DNA from: Peptococcaceae bacterium
GTDB taxonomy: Bacteria; Bacillota; Dehalobacteriia; UBA7702
DNA length: 9,180 bases
Direction of reading: 5' to 3'
Assembly (NCBI GenBank): GCA_019415505.1
Contig: DXZC01000086.1
Coordinates: 1 to 9,180, forward strand
Position numbers and translations under genes: made by a program. Positions 1 through 5,701 of this stretch are shown here, piece after piece. The stretch's first letter is position 1. The number at the start of each line of letters is the position of its first letter. The notes beneath the pieces were generated by a model that had not been told where the DNA came from, did not search any database, and saw nothing but the letters and a program-made list of their open reading frames with translations.

Positions 1-55
1 TCGTGAAGGCGGCAGAACCGTTGGTTCCGGCGTTGTTTCCGGTATTGTGGAATAA
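1..55 (+). CDS. tuf: Elongation factor Tu, C-terminal end (partial)
   Basis: Only the 3' end is present: 17 codons and a TAA stop at 53-55. The readable residues REGGRTVGSGVVSGIVE are the conserved last beta strand of EF-Tu domain 3. EF-Tu is the GTPase that delivers aminoacyl-tRNA to the ribosomal A site. The body of the gene lies upstream of the window. Its place immediately before rpsJ matches the common arrangement in which the str operon (rpsL-rpsG-fusA-tuf) precedes the S10 operon. Assignment from this short tail is firm because the REGGRTVG motif is highly characteristic and the context agrees. Confidence 0.93.
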   Translation, partial: REGGRTVGSGVVSGIVE

Positions 56-70
56 GGTATTGTTAAAGTC

Positions 71-96
71 CCGGAGAGGGCGCTGGCTCTCTCCGG
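71..96 (+). terminator. Strong GC-rich hairpin after tuf, possible weak terminator or attenuator
   Basis: Bases 71-81 pair with 86-96 to give an 11 bp stem (one G-U pair) closed by a four-base loop. It begins 15 bases after the tuf stop. The stem is strong enough for an intrinsic terminator, but the following bases (CGTTTCCCTG) hold only three consecutive T, so efficient termination is doubtful. It could instead be a partial terminator, an attenuator or an RNA processing or stability element that lowers readthrough from tuf into the ribosomal protein genes. Confidence 0.5.
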
Positions 97-100
97 CGTT

Positions 101-139
101 TCCCTGCTTATAGGGACTAGAGCTAACCGCCTGATAAGC
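101..139 (+). promoter_or_regulatory. Leader hairpin with possible pseudoknot
   Basis: TCCCT at 101-105 pairs with AGGGA at 112-116 around a six-base loop, GCTTAT (106-111). That loop is perfectly complementary to ATAAGC at 134-139, so an H-type pseudoknot is possible in the RNA. With no spacer between the two stems, one terminal pair would probably have to open. No known family is recognised. The structure is seen in the sequence; a regulatory role is inference. Confidence 0.3.
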
Positions 140-206
140 TATGACGCGAGAGGTTGCGTTTTGGGACGGTAATTCTTGCCGAGCGAGTCTGATAATCGGG
201 CGAAAT

Positions 207-213
207 AGGAGGT
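207..213 (+). promoter_or_regulatory. Ribosome binding site of rpsJ
   Basis: AGGAGGT is a near-perfect Shine-Dalgarno sequence. It lies 11 bases before the ATG at 225, slightly farther than at most other genes here. It sits inside the possible upstream ORF at 141-224. Confidence 0.75.
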
Positions 214-224
214 TAATACAGTAA

Positions 225-533
225 ATGGCACAACAGAAAATCAGGATTAAATTAAGAGCTTTTGATCATAAGCTTTTGGACCAGTCCGCGGAAAGAATTG
301 TGGACACTGCTAAGAAAACCGGGGCCAGCATTTCCGGTCCCATTCCCTTACCAACTGAAAAAAGTATCTACACAATTTTGCGTTCACCCCATGTTAATAA
401 GGACTCCCGTGAGCAATTTGAAATGAGAACTCACAAGAGATTGATTGACATTTTGAACGCTTCTCCCAAGACTGTTGATTCCCTTATGCGTTTGGATTTA
501 CCGACTGGGGTAGATATTGAAATTAAACTGTAA
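225..533 (+). CDS. rpsJ: 30S ribosomal protein S10
   Basis: S10 (102 residues, the usual bacterial length) sits in the head of the 30S subunit. It also acts as NusE, pairing with NusB in transcription antitermination. The family signature is at residues 54-70 (SPHVNKDSREQFEMRTH), and the GPIPLPT stretch at 38-44 and the DIEIKL end are typical. Val57, a position where substitutions reduce tigecycline sensitivity in other bacteria, is the normal residue. The ATG is preceded by AGGAGGT at 207-213. This is the first gene of the S10 group, about 170 bases after tuf and 99 bases before rplC; both gaps contain possible RNA structure. Identification is certain. Confidence 0.98.
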   Translation: MAQQKIRIKLRAFDHKLLDQSAERIVDTAKKTGASISGPIPLPTEKSIYTILRSPHVNKDSREQFEMRTHKRLIDILNASPKTVDSLMRLDLPTGVDIEIKL

Positions 534-632
534 AAATTACGATGTTTGTCTAAGGGTATGCTTAATACCCTAAAAATACAGGCGAGCAATGTCGGGCAAC
601 CGGCACCTACGAATGGAAAGAGAGGTGTAAAC
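534..632 (+). promoter_or_regulatory. Structured rpsJ-rplC intergenic region, two hairpins
   Basis: This is the longest gap after rpsJ in an otherwise tightly packed cluster. AGGGTAT (553-559) pairs with ATACCCT (565-571) around a five-base loop. GTCGG (591-595) pairs with CCGGC (600-604, one G-U pair) around a GCAA tetraloop of the stable GNRA class. Neither is followed by a T tract, so neither looks like an intrinsic terminator. The second hairpin ends 16 bases before the rplC ribosome binding site, which could allow control of rplC translation or mRNA processing. Function is inferred only. Confidence 0.4.
621..627 (+). promoter_or_regulatory. Ribosome binding site that sets the rplC start
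   Basis: AGAGGTG lies five bases before the ATG at 633. No comparable site precedes the in-frame ATG at 558 or the TTG at 546, so this site favours the shorter protein. Confidence 0.7.
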
Positions 633-1262
633 ATGACACATAAGGTCATTATGGGGAAAAAAGTTGGAATGACGCAGATCTTTGATGAAGACGGCAAAAT
701 CATTCCCGTAACCGTTGTTGAAGCGGCCCCCAGTGTCATCGTACAAATTAAGAGTGAAGCCACCGACGGCTACCAAGCCATTCAATTAGGCTTCGACACA
801 TTGAGAGCAAAATTGGTGAATAAGCCGCAAAAAGGACATTTTGCCAAATCTGAAACCGAGCCTACCCGCTATTTACGTGAATTTCGGGTGGAGGACGCTT
901 CCCAGTACAACTTGGGCCAGGAATTTAACCTGGAACAATTTGCCGCTGGTGAAAAGGTAGACGTTACCGGCACTTCTAAGGGTAAAGGCTTCAGCAGCAC
1001 TATTAAAGCTTGGGGTTTCGCCAGAGGTCCTATGGGTCATGGTTCTAAGAATCACCGTCGTCCCGCTTCCGCCGGGGCTAAGGGTCCTGCCCGGATATTC
1101 AAGGGCAAGAAGAGCCCCAAACGCCACGGCAATTACCGGGTAACAATCCAGAATTTGGAAGTGGTTAAGGTGGTTCCGGAAAACAACCTGTTGCTCATTA
1201 AAGGCTCTATTCCTGGAGCGAAAAAATCCTTAGTCATCGTGAAAGATGCAGTTAAAGCATAA
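633..1262 (+). CDS. rplC: 50S ribosomal protein L3
   Basis: L3 (209 residues) binds 23S rRNA early in 50S assembly, and its extended loop reaches toward the peptidyl transferase centre. The N-terminus (GKKVGMTQIFDEDGK, residues 8-22), the VDVTGTSKGKGF segment (109-120) and the FKGKK loop (156-160) identify it. The frame is open upstream to 546, but the ATG at 633 has the ribosome binding site and gives the family's usual beginning. Oddities: in the L3 signature the normally conserved glycine and arginine of GFxGxxKR are Ser122 and Ala126, and the usual RMGNER stretch reads RHGNYR (164-169). The frame is intact to the C-terminus, so this looks like real divergence and not damage. Followed 28 bases later by rplD. 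Confidence 0.97.
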   Translation: MTHKVIMGKKVGMTQIFDEDGKIIPVTVVEAAPSVIVQIKSEATDGYQAIQLGFDTLRAKLVNKPQKGHFAKSETEPTRYLREFRVEDASQYNLGQEFNLEQFAAGEKVDVTGTSKGKGFSSTIKAWGFARGPMGHGSKNHRRPASAGAKGPARIFKGKKSPKRHGNYRVTIQNLEVVKVVPENNLLLIKGSIPGAKKSLVIVKDAVKA

Positions 1263-1290
1263 GTAATCAAGAGGGAAAGGAGGAAAAAAA

Positions 1291-1914
1291 ATGCCTAATA
1301 TCAAGGTTTACAACATGGAAGGCAACGAAGTGGGCGAGTTGGAATTAAACGCCACAGTATTCGAGGCCAAAGTGAATGTTCCCTTAATGCACCAGGCTGT
1401 GGTTAACGCCTTAGCTTCGGAAAGAAGGGGAACCCATCAAACAAAGACCAGAAGCAATGTTTCCGGTTCGACTAAAAAACCCTGGAGACAAAAGGGTACC
1501 GGTCGGGCTCGTGTGGGCACAAGAACCAACCCTGTATGGACAGGCGGCGGTATTGCCTTTGGTCCCCATCCTAGAGAATATGGTTTCAGAATGCCGAAAA
1601 AAATGCGGCAAGCCGCATTGCGTTCTGCTTTGACCGATAAATTTAACAATAACGAGATTATCGTTTTTGAGGATCTCGCTATGGACGCCCCTAAAACTAA
1701 AGTAATGGCTGAACTTTTTGGCAAGTTTGACGCTGCCAACGCCCTGGTTGTGCTGGGCGAGTTCAATGAAAACGTCATGAAAAGCGTGAGAAACCTGGAC
1801 GGGGCTTATCCCGTGGAAGCCAGCGGCATCAACGTCTATAACGTTTTAGGCTCCAATAAACTCATTATGACCAAGGCAGCCATTGCTAAGGTTGAGGAGG
1901 TGCTTGGCTCATGA
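1291..1914 (+). CDS. rplD: 50S ribosomal protein L4
   Basis: L4 (207 residues) has a globular domain on the 50S surface and a long loop that lines the peptide exit tunnel. The loop is clear at residues 60-90, with KPWRQKGTGRAR (63-74) followed by GGGIAFGPHPR. This is the region where macrolide-resistance changes occur in other species, and here it reads as normal wild type. AAAGGAGG followed by an A-run precedes the ATG. The stop overlaps the rplW start by four bases (ATGA), indicating translational coupling. In gamma-proteobacteria L4 represses its own operon; no matching S10 leader is recognised here, so that mode should not be assumed. Confidence 0.98.
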   Translation: MPNIKVYNMEGNEVGELELNATVFEAKVNVPLMHQAVVNALASERRGTHQTKTRSNVSGSTKKPWRQKGTGRARVGTRTNPVWTGGGIAFGPHPREYGFRMPKKMRQAALRSALTDKFNNNEIIVFEDLAMDAPKTKVMAELFGKFDAANALVVLGEFNENVMKSVRNLDGAYPVEASGINVYNVLGSNKLIMTKAAIAKVEEVLGS

Positions 1915-2195
1915 GAGAACATGATATTTTAGTAAGACCCCTGGTTTCCGAAAAATCCATGCTGCTCATGGCGGAAAATAAATACGCCTTTGAAGTAGCG
2001 AAAGACGCTAATAAAATTGACATTAAAAATGCCGTGGAAAAATTGTTTGACGTTAAGGTTGTTAAGGTAACGACCAGAAACATCCGGGGCAAAATTAAAA
2101 AACAAGGCCGTTACGAGGGTAAGAGACCTGATAAGAAAAAGGCCATTGTTACTTTGCAGGACGGCGATAAAATTCAGGTTTTTGAAGGCCTGTAA
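1911..2195 (+). CDS. rplW: 50S ribosomal protein L23
   Basis: L23 (94 residues) sits at the exit of the peptide tunnel and is the docking site for trigger factor and the signal recognition particle. The family opening RPLVSEKS is at residues 9-16; Glu14 corresponds to the E. coli Glu18 that contacts trigger factor. The basic loop (about 55-77) and the KKKAIVTL strand are typical. The ATG overlaps the rplD stop by four bases, and its ribosome binding site (AGGAGGT, 1895-1901) lies inside rplD. The gene is complete, with rplB 18 bases downstream. Confidence 0.97.
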   Translation: MREHDILVRPLVSEKSMLLMAENKYAFEVAKDANKIDIKNAVEKLFDVKVVKVTTRNIRGKIKKQGRYEGKRPDKKKAIVTLQDGDKIQVFEGL

Positions 2196-2213
2196 TTAAG
2201 GAGGAGGAAAAAA

Positions 2214-3038
2214 ATGGGAATTAAAAAATATAATCCGACTTCTCCGGGGCGCCGGGGAATGACGGTTTCCACCTTCGAGGAAATCACCAAGACAGAGCCG
2301 GAAAAAAGTCTGACTGTTCCCTTGAAACGCAACGGTGGTAGAAATAACAAGGGCCGTATAACCACTCGTCACCAGGGTGGCGGCCATAAGAGAGCTTATC
2401 GTATTATTGACTTTAAGAGAAATAAAGACGATGTGCCGGCTAAGGTAGCCGCGATTGAATACGATCCTAACCGTACCGCCAATATAGCCTTGCTGCACTA
2501 TGCTGATGGCGAGAAAAGGTATATCCTGGCTCCCCAGGGCTTGAAGGTTGGCGATACAGTAGTATCCGGCGCCGCGTCCGATATTAAAGTGGGCAACGCC
2601 TTGCCCCTGACTAATATTCCGGTTGGTACTTATATTCACAATATTGAGCTTTACCCTAAAGGCGGCGCCAAAATGGTGCGTTCCGCTGGGGCGGGAGCTC
2701 AGTTAATGGCCAAGGAAGGCAATTACGCCACCCTCCGTTTACCCTCAGGCGAAATGCGGATGGTACGCATTGAATGTCGGGCCACCATTGGCCAGGTTGG
2801 TAATGAGGATCAGGAAAACATTACTTTGGGTAAAGCCGGGCGCAGCCGCTGGAAAGGCGTTCGTCCCGCTAACCGTGGTGTTGTTATGAATCCTTGCGAC
2901 CATCCCCATGGCGGTGGTGAAGGTCGTTCGCCGGTGGGCCGCGCTCCTGTTACACCTTGGGGCAAGCCTGCTTTGGGCGCTAAGACCAGAAACAAGAAAA
3001 AGGGTTCCAGCAAATTAATTGTTAAAGCCAGAGGATAA
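2214..3038 (+). CDS. rplB: 50S ribosomal protein L2
   Basis: L2 (274 residues) is a primary 23S rRNA binding protein needed for subunit joining and peptidyl transferase activity. The N-terminal RNA-binding region (residues 40-65, RNGGRNNKGRITTRHQGGGH), the OB-fold and SH3-like domain, and the C-terminal signature DHPHGGGEGRSP (229-240) are all present. His230 matches the essential E. coli His229. Residue 228 is cysteine (NPCDHPHGG), where valine or asparagine is more usual; this is probably harmless. GGAGGAGG lies just before the ATG. The gene is full length, 22 bases before rpsS. Confidence 0.98.
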   Translation: MGIKKYNPTSPGRRGMTVSTFEEITKTEPEKSLTVPLKRNGGRNNKGRITTRHQGGGHKRAYRIIDFKRNKDDVPAKVAAIEYDPNRTANIALLHYADGEKRYILAPQGLKVGDTVVSGAASDIKVGNALPLTNIPVGTYIHNIELYPKGGAKMVRSAGAGAQLMAKEGNYATLRLPSGEMRMVRIECRATIGQVGNEDQENITLGKAGRSRWKGVRPANRGVVMNPCDHPHGGGEGRSPVGRAPVTPWGKPALGAKTRNKKKGSSKLIVKARG

Positions 3039-3060
3039 TTAGGAGGAAGGAGGCAATTTA

Positions 3061-3345
3061 ATGGCCAGATCATTGAAAAAAGGCCCTTATTGCGAAGCCA
3101 AGCTGTTGGCTAAAGTGGAGAAGATGAATGAAGACAATGACAAACAAGTTATAAAAACTTGGTCTCGTCGTTCCACTATCTTCCCCCAGATGATAGGGCA
3201 TACCATTGCTGTCCATGACGGGCGTAAACACGTTCCCGTTTATGTTACAGAGGATATGGTAGGACATAAGTTAGGTGAATTTGTAGCCACCCGTATGTTC
3301 AGAGGACACGGTAATCATACTGAAAGATCCACCGCTTTGAAATAA
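3061..3345 (+). CDS. rpsS: 30S ribosomal protein S19
   Basis: S19 (94 residues) lies in the 30S head, where it pairs with S13 and contacts the A-site finger of 23S rRNA. RSLKKGPY at 3-10, TWSRRSTIFPQMIGHTIAVHDGR (33-55) and the signature VYVTEDMVGHKLGEF (60-74) identify it. After this the usual APTRTFRGH reads VATRMFRGH (75-83), so three positions of a nearly invariant stretch are changed. The tail HTERSTALK is of a type I associate with Clostridia. The ATG follows two tandem AGGAGG-like sites. The gene is complete; rplV begins 24 bases later. Confidence 0.97.
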   Translation: MARSLKKGPYCEAKLLAKVEKMNEDNDKQVIKTWSRRSTIFPQMIGHTIAVHDGRKHVPVYVTEDMVGHKLGEFVATRMFRGHGNHTERSTALK

Positions 3346-3369
3346 GCCGAGCGAAGGAGGTAAATATTC

Positions 3370-3708
3370 GTGGAAGTTAAAGCAGTTGCTAAACATATTC
3401 GGATTTCCCCCCGCAAGGTTAGATACGTTGCCGATATGGTACGTGGTAAAGGCGTGGGAGAAGCCCGTGGCATCTTAAAATTAATCCCCAATCGTGGGGG
3501 TGTTCCCGTATTGAAGGTTTTGAACTCCGCAGTAGCCAATGCGGAACATAATAACGATATGAACGAGGATGAGCTTTTTGTGAAGAAAATCTTCGTGGAC
3601 GAAGGCGTGACCTGGAAACGGATTAAACCCCGTGCCATGGGCCGGGCCGACCGTATTTTTAAAAGAACTTGCCACATCACTGTGGTTGTCAGCGAGAAGG
3701 AGGACTGA
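3370..3708 (+). CDS. rplV: 50S ribosomal protein L22
   Basis: L22 (112 residues) has a globular fold plus a long beta hairpin that reaches the constriction of the peptide exit tunnel. AVAKHIRISPRKVR (5-18), SAVANAEHN (53-61) and the hairpin with the C-terminal KPRAMGRADRI (86-96) and HITVVV are typical. The start is GTG, preceded by GAAGGAGG. Position 101 is cysteine (KRTCHITVVV), where serine is the more common residue. The tunnel-tip region is intact, without the insertions or deletions seen in macrolide-resistant mutants. The gene runs to two bases before rpsC and carries the rpsC ribosome binding site in its last codons. Confidence 0.97.
   Translation: MEVKAVAKHIRISPRKVRYVADMVRGKGVGEARGILKLIPNRGGVPVLKVLNSAVANAEHNNDMNEDELFVKKIFVDEGVTWKRIKPRAMGRADRIFKRTCHITVVVSEKED
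3697..3703 (+). promoter_or_regulatory. Ribosome binding site that sets the rpsC start
   Basis: AAGGAGG, inside the last codons of rplV, lies seven bases before the GTG at 3711. It supports that start over the longer open frame from 3669, which overlaps rplV and adds a sequence unlike S3. Confidence 0.8.
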
Positions 3709-3710
3709 GC

Positions 3711-4379
3711 GTGGGTCAGAAAGTAAATCCTAAAGGGTTTAGAGTTGGCGTTATCCGTGATTGGGATAGCCGCTGGTATGCCCGGAAAGAATATTCTGAT
3801 TATCTCCTAGAAGATTATAAAATCAGAAAATATTTGAAAAACAGGCTCTATACTTCCGGTATTTCCCGCATTGAGATCGAACGTGCTGCGGCAGGTCGTG
3901 TCAAGGTAAATATCTTTACAGCCAAACCCGGTATTGTTATCGGTCGCGGTGGCGCCGAAGTTGAGGCTTTGAAAGTTCAATTAGAAAAAATGACCGGCAG
4001 AAAGGTCAATATCTATATTAATGAAGTAAAGAAACCGGAATTAGACGCGCAATTGGTAGCCGAAAGCGTAGCTGCTGCTCTGGAAAAGAGAATTGGTTAC
4101 AGAAGGGCTATGAAGCAGGCTGTGGGCCGCACTATGCGGTTGGGCGCCGGTGGTATTAAATTAATGTGCGCCGGTCGTTTAGGCGGCGCGGAAATAGCTC
4201 GCACCGAATGGGTTAGCGAGGGCAAGGTTCCCCTCCATACTCTCAGAGCGGACATTGATTACGCTACAGCGGAAGCTAATACCACCTATGGTAAAATCGG
4301 CGTTAAATGCTGGATCTACAAGGGTGAAGTGCTGCCTGAAAAGGCTGCTCCCAAAAAAGCGGAAGGGAGAGAAGCTTAA
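3711..4379 (+). CDS. rpsC: 30S ribosomal protein S3
   Basis: S3 (222 residues) forms part of the mRNA entry channel in the 30S head and, with S4 and S5, helps unwind mRNA structure. The GTG start gives the canonical MGQKVNPKGFRVG. A KH-type RNA-binding domain has its GRGG loop at residues 78-81. Arg131, Arg132 and Lys135 match the E. coli residues linked to ribosomal helicase activity. The C-terminal domain (GGAEIARTEW, LRADIDY) is complete, ending in a charged Lys/Glu/Ala tail. The gene starts two bases after rplV, and its TAA shares one base with the rplP ATG (TAATG), so coupling with both neighbours is likely. Confidence 0.98.
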   Translation: MGQKVNPKGFRVGVIRDWDSRWYARKEYSDYLLEDYKIRKYLKNRLYTSGISRIEIERAAAGRVKVNIFTAKPGIVIGRGGAEVEALKVQLEKMTGRKVNIYINEVKKPELDAQLVAESVAAALEKRIGYRRAMKQAVGRTMRLGAGGIKLMCAGRLGGAEIARTEWVSEGKVPLHTLRADIDYATAEANTTYGKIGVKCWIYKGEVLPEKAAPKKAEGREA

Positions 4380-4807
4380 TGTTATTGCCAAAAAGAGTTA
4401 AATACCGCCGGCCGCACCGGGGTACGATGAAAGGCAAAGCTACTAAGGGCAATTTTGTGGCTTACGGCGATTACGGCATGCAGGCTACGGAATGTGGTTG
4501 GGTTACTAGCCGTCAAATAGAAGCTGCCCGTATTGCCATGACCCGTTATATGAAAAGGGGCGGTAAGGTTTGGATTAAAATATTCCCCCATAAGCCCATT
4601 ACCGAAAAACCCGCTGAAACCCGTATGGGTAGTGGTAAAGGTTCGCCGGAATATTGGGTAGCTGTGGTTAAGCCCGGCCGTGTAATGTTTGAAGTTAACG
4701 GCGTTTCCGAGGAAGTGGCCAGAGAAGCTATCCGTTTGGCGCAGCACAAATTGCCTGTCAAGAGTAAATTTATCAGACGTGAAGAGATAGGCGGTGACGC
4801 AGAATGA
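4379..4807 (+). CDS. rplP: 50S ribosomal protein L16
   Basis: L16 (142 residues) binds late in 50S assembly near the A-site tRNA elbow and helps organise the tRNA binding site. MLLPKRVKYRRPHRG at the N-terminus, QIEAARIAMTRYMKRGGKVW (46-65) and the signature RMGSGKGSPEYWVAVV (82-97) identify it. The region around residues 50-60, where evernimicin-resistance changes arise in other bacteria, looks normal. The ATG overlaps the rpsC stop by one base; AAGGGAG at 4363-4369 is the ribosome binding site. The stop overlaps the rpmC start by four bases. Confidence 0.98.
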   Translation: MLLPKRVKYRRPHRGTMKGKATKGNFVAYGDYGMQATECGWVTSRQIEAARIAMTRYMKRGGKVWIKIFPHKPITEKPAETRMGSGKGSPEYWVAVVKPGRVMFEVNGVSEEVAREAIRLAQHKLPVKSKFIRREEIGGDAE

Positions 4808-5007
4808 AAATGAAGGAAATAAATGAAATGACCCGTGAAGAACTCACCAAAAAGGTTGAGGACTTAAAAGGCGAGCTGTTTAACTTGCGTTTTCGTTTAG
4901 CAACCGGTCAGTTGGATAACCCTATGGTCATCAAAGAGGTCAAGCGAAACATTGCCAGAGTAAAAACTGTAATTAGAGAACGCGAACTCTCAGGTAAAGA
5001 GTTTTAA
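4804..5007 (+). CDS. rpmC: 50S ribosomal protein L29
   Basis: L29 (67 residues) is a small helical-hairpin protein beside L23 at the tunnel exit. The first helix holds MTREELTKKVEDLKGELFNLRF (9-30), the turn RLATGQLDNP follows, and the second helix is IKEVKRNIARVKTVIRER (43-60). The ATG at 4804 overlaps the rplP stop (ATGA). Only a weak GGCGGTGA-like ribosome binding site precedes it, so initiation probably depends on ribosomes finishing rplP. A second in-frame ATG at 4810 is possible and would shorten the protein by two residues. Confidence 0.96.
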   Translation: MKMKEINEMTREELTKKVEDLKGELFNLRFRLATGQLDNPMVIKEVKRNIARVKTVIRERELSGKEF

Positions 5008-5027
5008 CGGAAGGAGGATAACACCGC

Positions 5028-5288
5028 ATGGACAGAAATGGAAGAAAGGTGCGAATCGGCCAGGTAGTGAGTGACAAAATGGATAAAACCATTGTGGTCA
5101 AAGTAGAAACCAGGATCCGGCATCCTCTTTATGGCAAAATTGTCAAAACCAGTAAAAAATATAAAGCCCATGATGAAAATAACGAAGCCAGAATGGGCGA
5201 TATTATTAAAATGATGGAAACCCGCCCCTTATCTAAGGATAAGAGATGGCGCTTAGTGGAAATAGTAGAAAAGGCCCCGATAGTCTAA
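5028..5288 (+). CDS. rpsQ: 30S ribosomal protein S17
   Basis: S17 (86 residues) is a primary binder of 16S rRNA with an OB fold, needed early in 30S assembly. RKVRIGQVVSDKMDKTIVV (6-24), RHPLYGK (31-37), KYKAHDE (44-50) and the signature GDIIKMMETRPLSKDKRW (57-74) are clear. GAAGGAGG precedes the ATG. This is the last gene of the S10 part; rplN follows after 27 bases with no visible terminator or promoter between them. Confidence 0.97.
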   Translation: MDRNGRKVRIGQVVSDKMDKTIVVKVETRIRHPLYGKIVKTSKKYKAHDENNEARMGDIIKMMETRPLSKDKRWRLVEIVEKAPIV

Positions 5289-5315
5289 GGGCACTGAAGA
5301 AAGGGGGCAACCAAT

Positions 5316-5684
5316 ATGATTCAGCAAGAAACAAGACTCAAAGTCGGGGACAATACCGGCGCAAAAGAGCTTCTTTGTATTAAAGTATTAGGTGGCGCCG
5401 GCCGTCGCTATGCCACGGTTGGGGACGTTATTGTGTGTTCCGTTAAACACGCAACACCCGGCGGCGTTGTTAAAAAAGGCGAGGTTGTGAAGGCGGTAGT
5501 CGTCAGAACCAAAAAGGAGATCCGCCGTCCCGACGGTTCTTATATCCGTTTTGACCAAAACGCAGCCGTTATTATTAAAGATGACGGTCAGCCCAAGGGT
5601 ACCCGTATTTTCGGGCCTGTTGCCAGAGAACTCCGGGATAAGAACTATATGAAAATAGTTTCCCTGGCGCCGGAAGTACTGTAA
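5316..5684 (+). CDS. rplN: 50S ribosomal protein L14
   Basis: L14 (122 residues, the standard length) is a beta-barrel protein at the subunit interface, forming a bridge to 16S rRNA and the docking site of the silencing factor RsfS. The start MIQQETRLKVGDNTGAKEL, the stretch ATPGGVVKKGEVVKAVVVRT (46-65), RPDGSYIRFDQNAAVI (71-86) and the end IFGPVARELRDKNYMKIVSLAPEVL are near consensus. The ribosome binding site is AAGGGGG, a variant of the usual AAGGAGG. In E. coli this gene opens the separate spc operon; here it appears to continue the S10 transcript. Confidence 0.98.
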   Translation: MIQQETRLKVGDNTGAKELLCIKVLGGAGRRYATVGDVIVCSVKHATPGGVVKKGEVVKAVVVRTKKEIRRPDGSYIRFDQNAAVIIKDDGQPKGTRIFGPVARELRDKNYMKIVSLAPEVL

Positions 5685-5687
5685 TTT

Positions 5688-5693
5688 AGGAGG
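5688..5693 (+). promoter_or_regulatory. Ribosome binding site that sets the rplX start
   Basis: AGGAGG lies eight bases before the TTG at 5702. The alternative GTG at 5693 overlaps this site and so cannot be initiated from it. Confidence 0.8.
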
Positions 5694-5701
5694 TGGACGC
5701 T

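Noticed and set aside
144..159. Small hairpin ACGC/GCGT followed by TTTT
   Set aside because: Only four Watson-Crick pairs with an eight-base loop, too weak for a terminator.
191..196. GATAAT as a -10 promoter box for rpsJ
   Set aside because: No acceptable -35 hexamer at 15-19 bases spacing and no extended -10. Transcription would start almost at the ribosome binding site.
178..201. Imperfect hairpin GCCGA / TCGGGC in the leader
   Set aside because: Five pairs with a bulge and a 13-base loop; too weak to claim alone.
546..632. N-terminal extension of L3 from TTG 546 or ATG 558
   Set aside because: There is no ribosome binding site, the added residues do not resemble L3, and the stretch holds the two hairpins. 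The ATG at 633 has a site and gives the family's usual beginning.
2196..2639. Long minus-strand open frames, the longest opposite rplB, others opposite rplC, rplD, rplP and rplE
   Set aside because: All lie antisense to strongly conserved r-protein genes, have no recognisable protein sequence, and are explained by the composition of the sense strand.
178..3355. Shared nine-base word GCCGAGCGA near 178 and after rpsS
   Set aside because: Two copies of a nine-mer in 9 kb, without common context, fit chance.
3669..3710. N-terminal extension of S3 overlapping rplV
   Set aside because: It would replace the canonical MGQKVNPKG start. GTG 3711 has AAGGAGG seven bases upstream.
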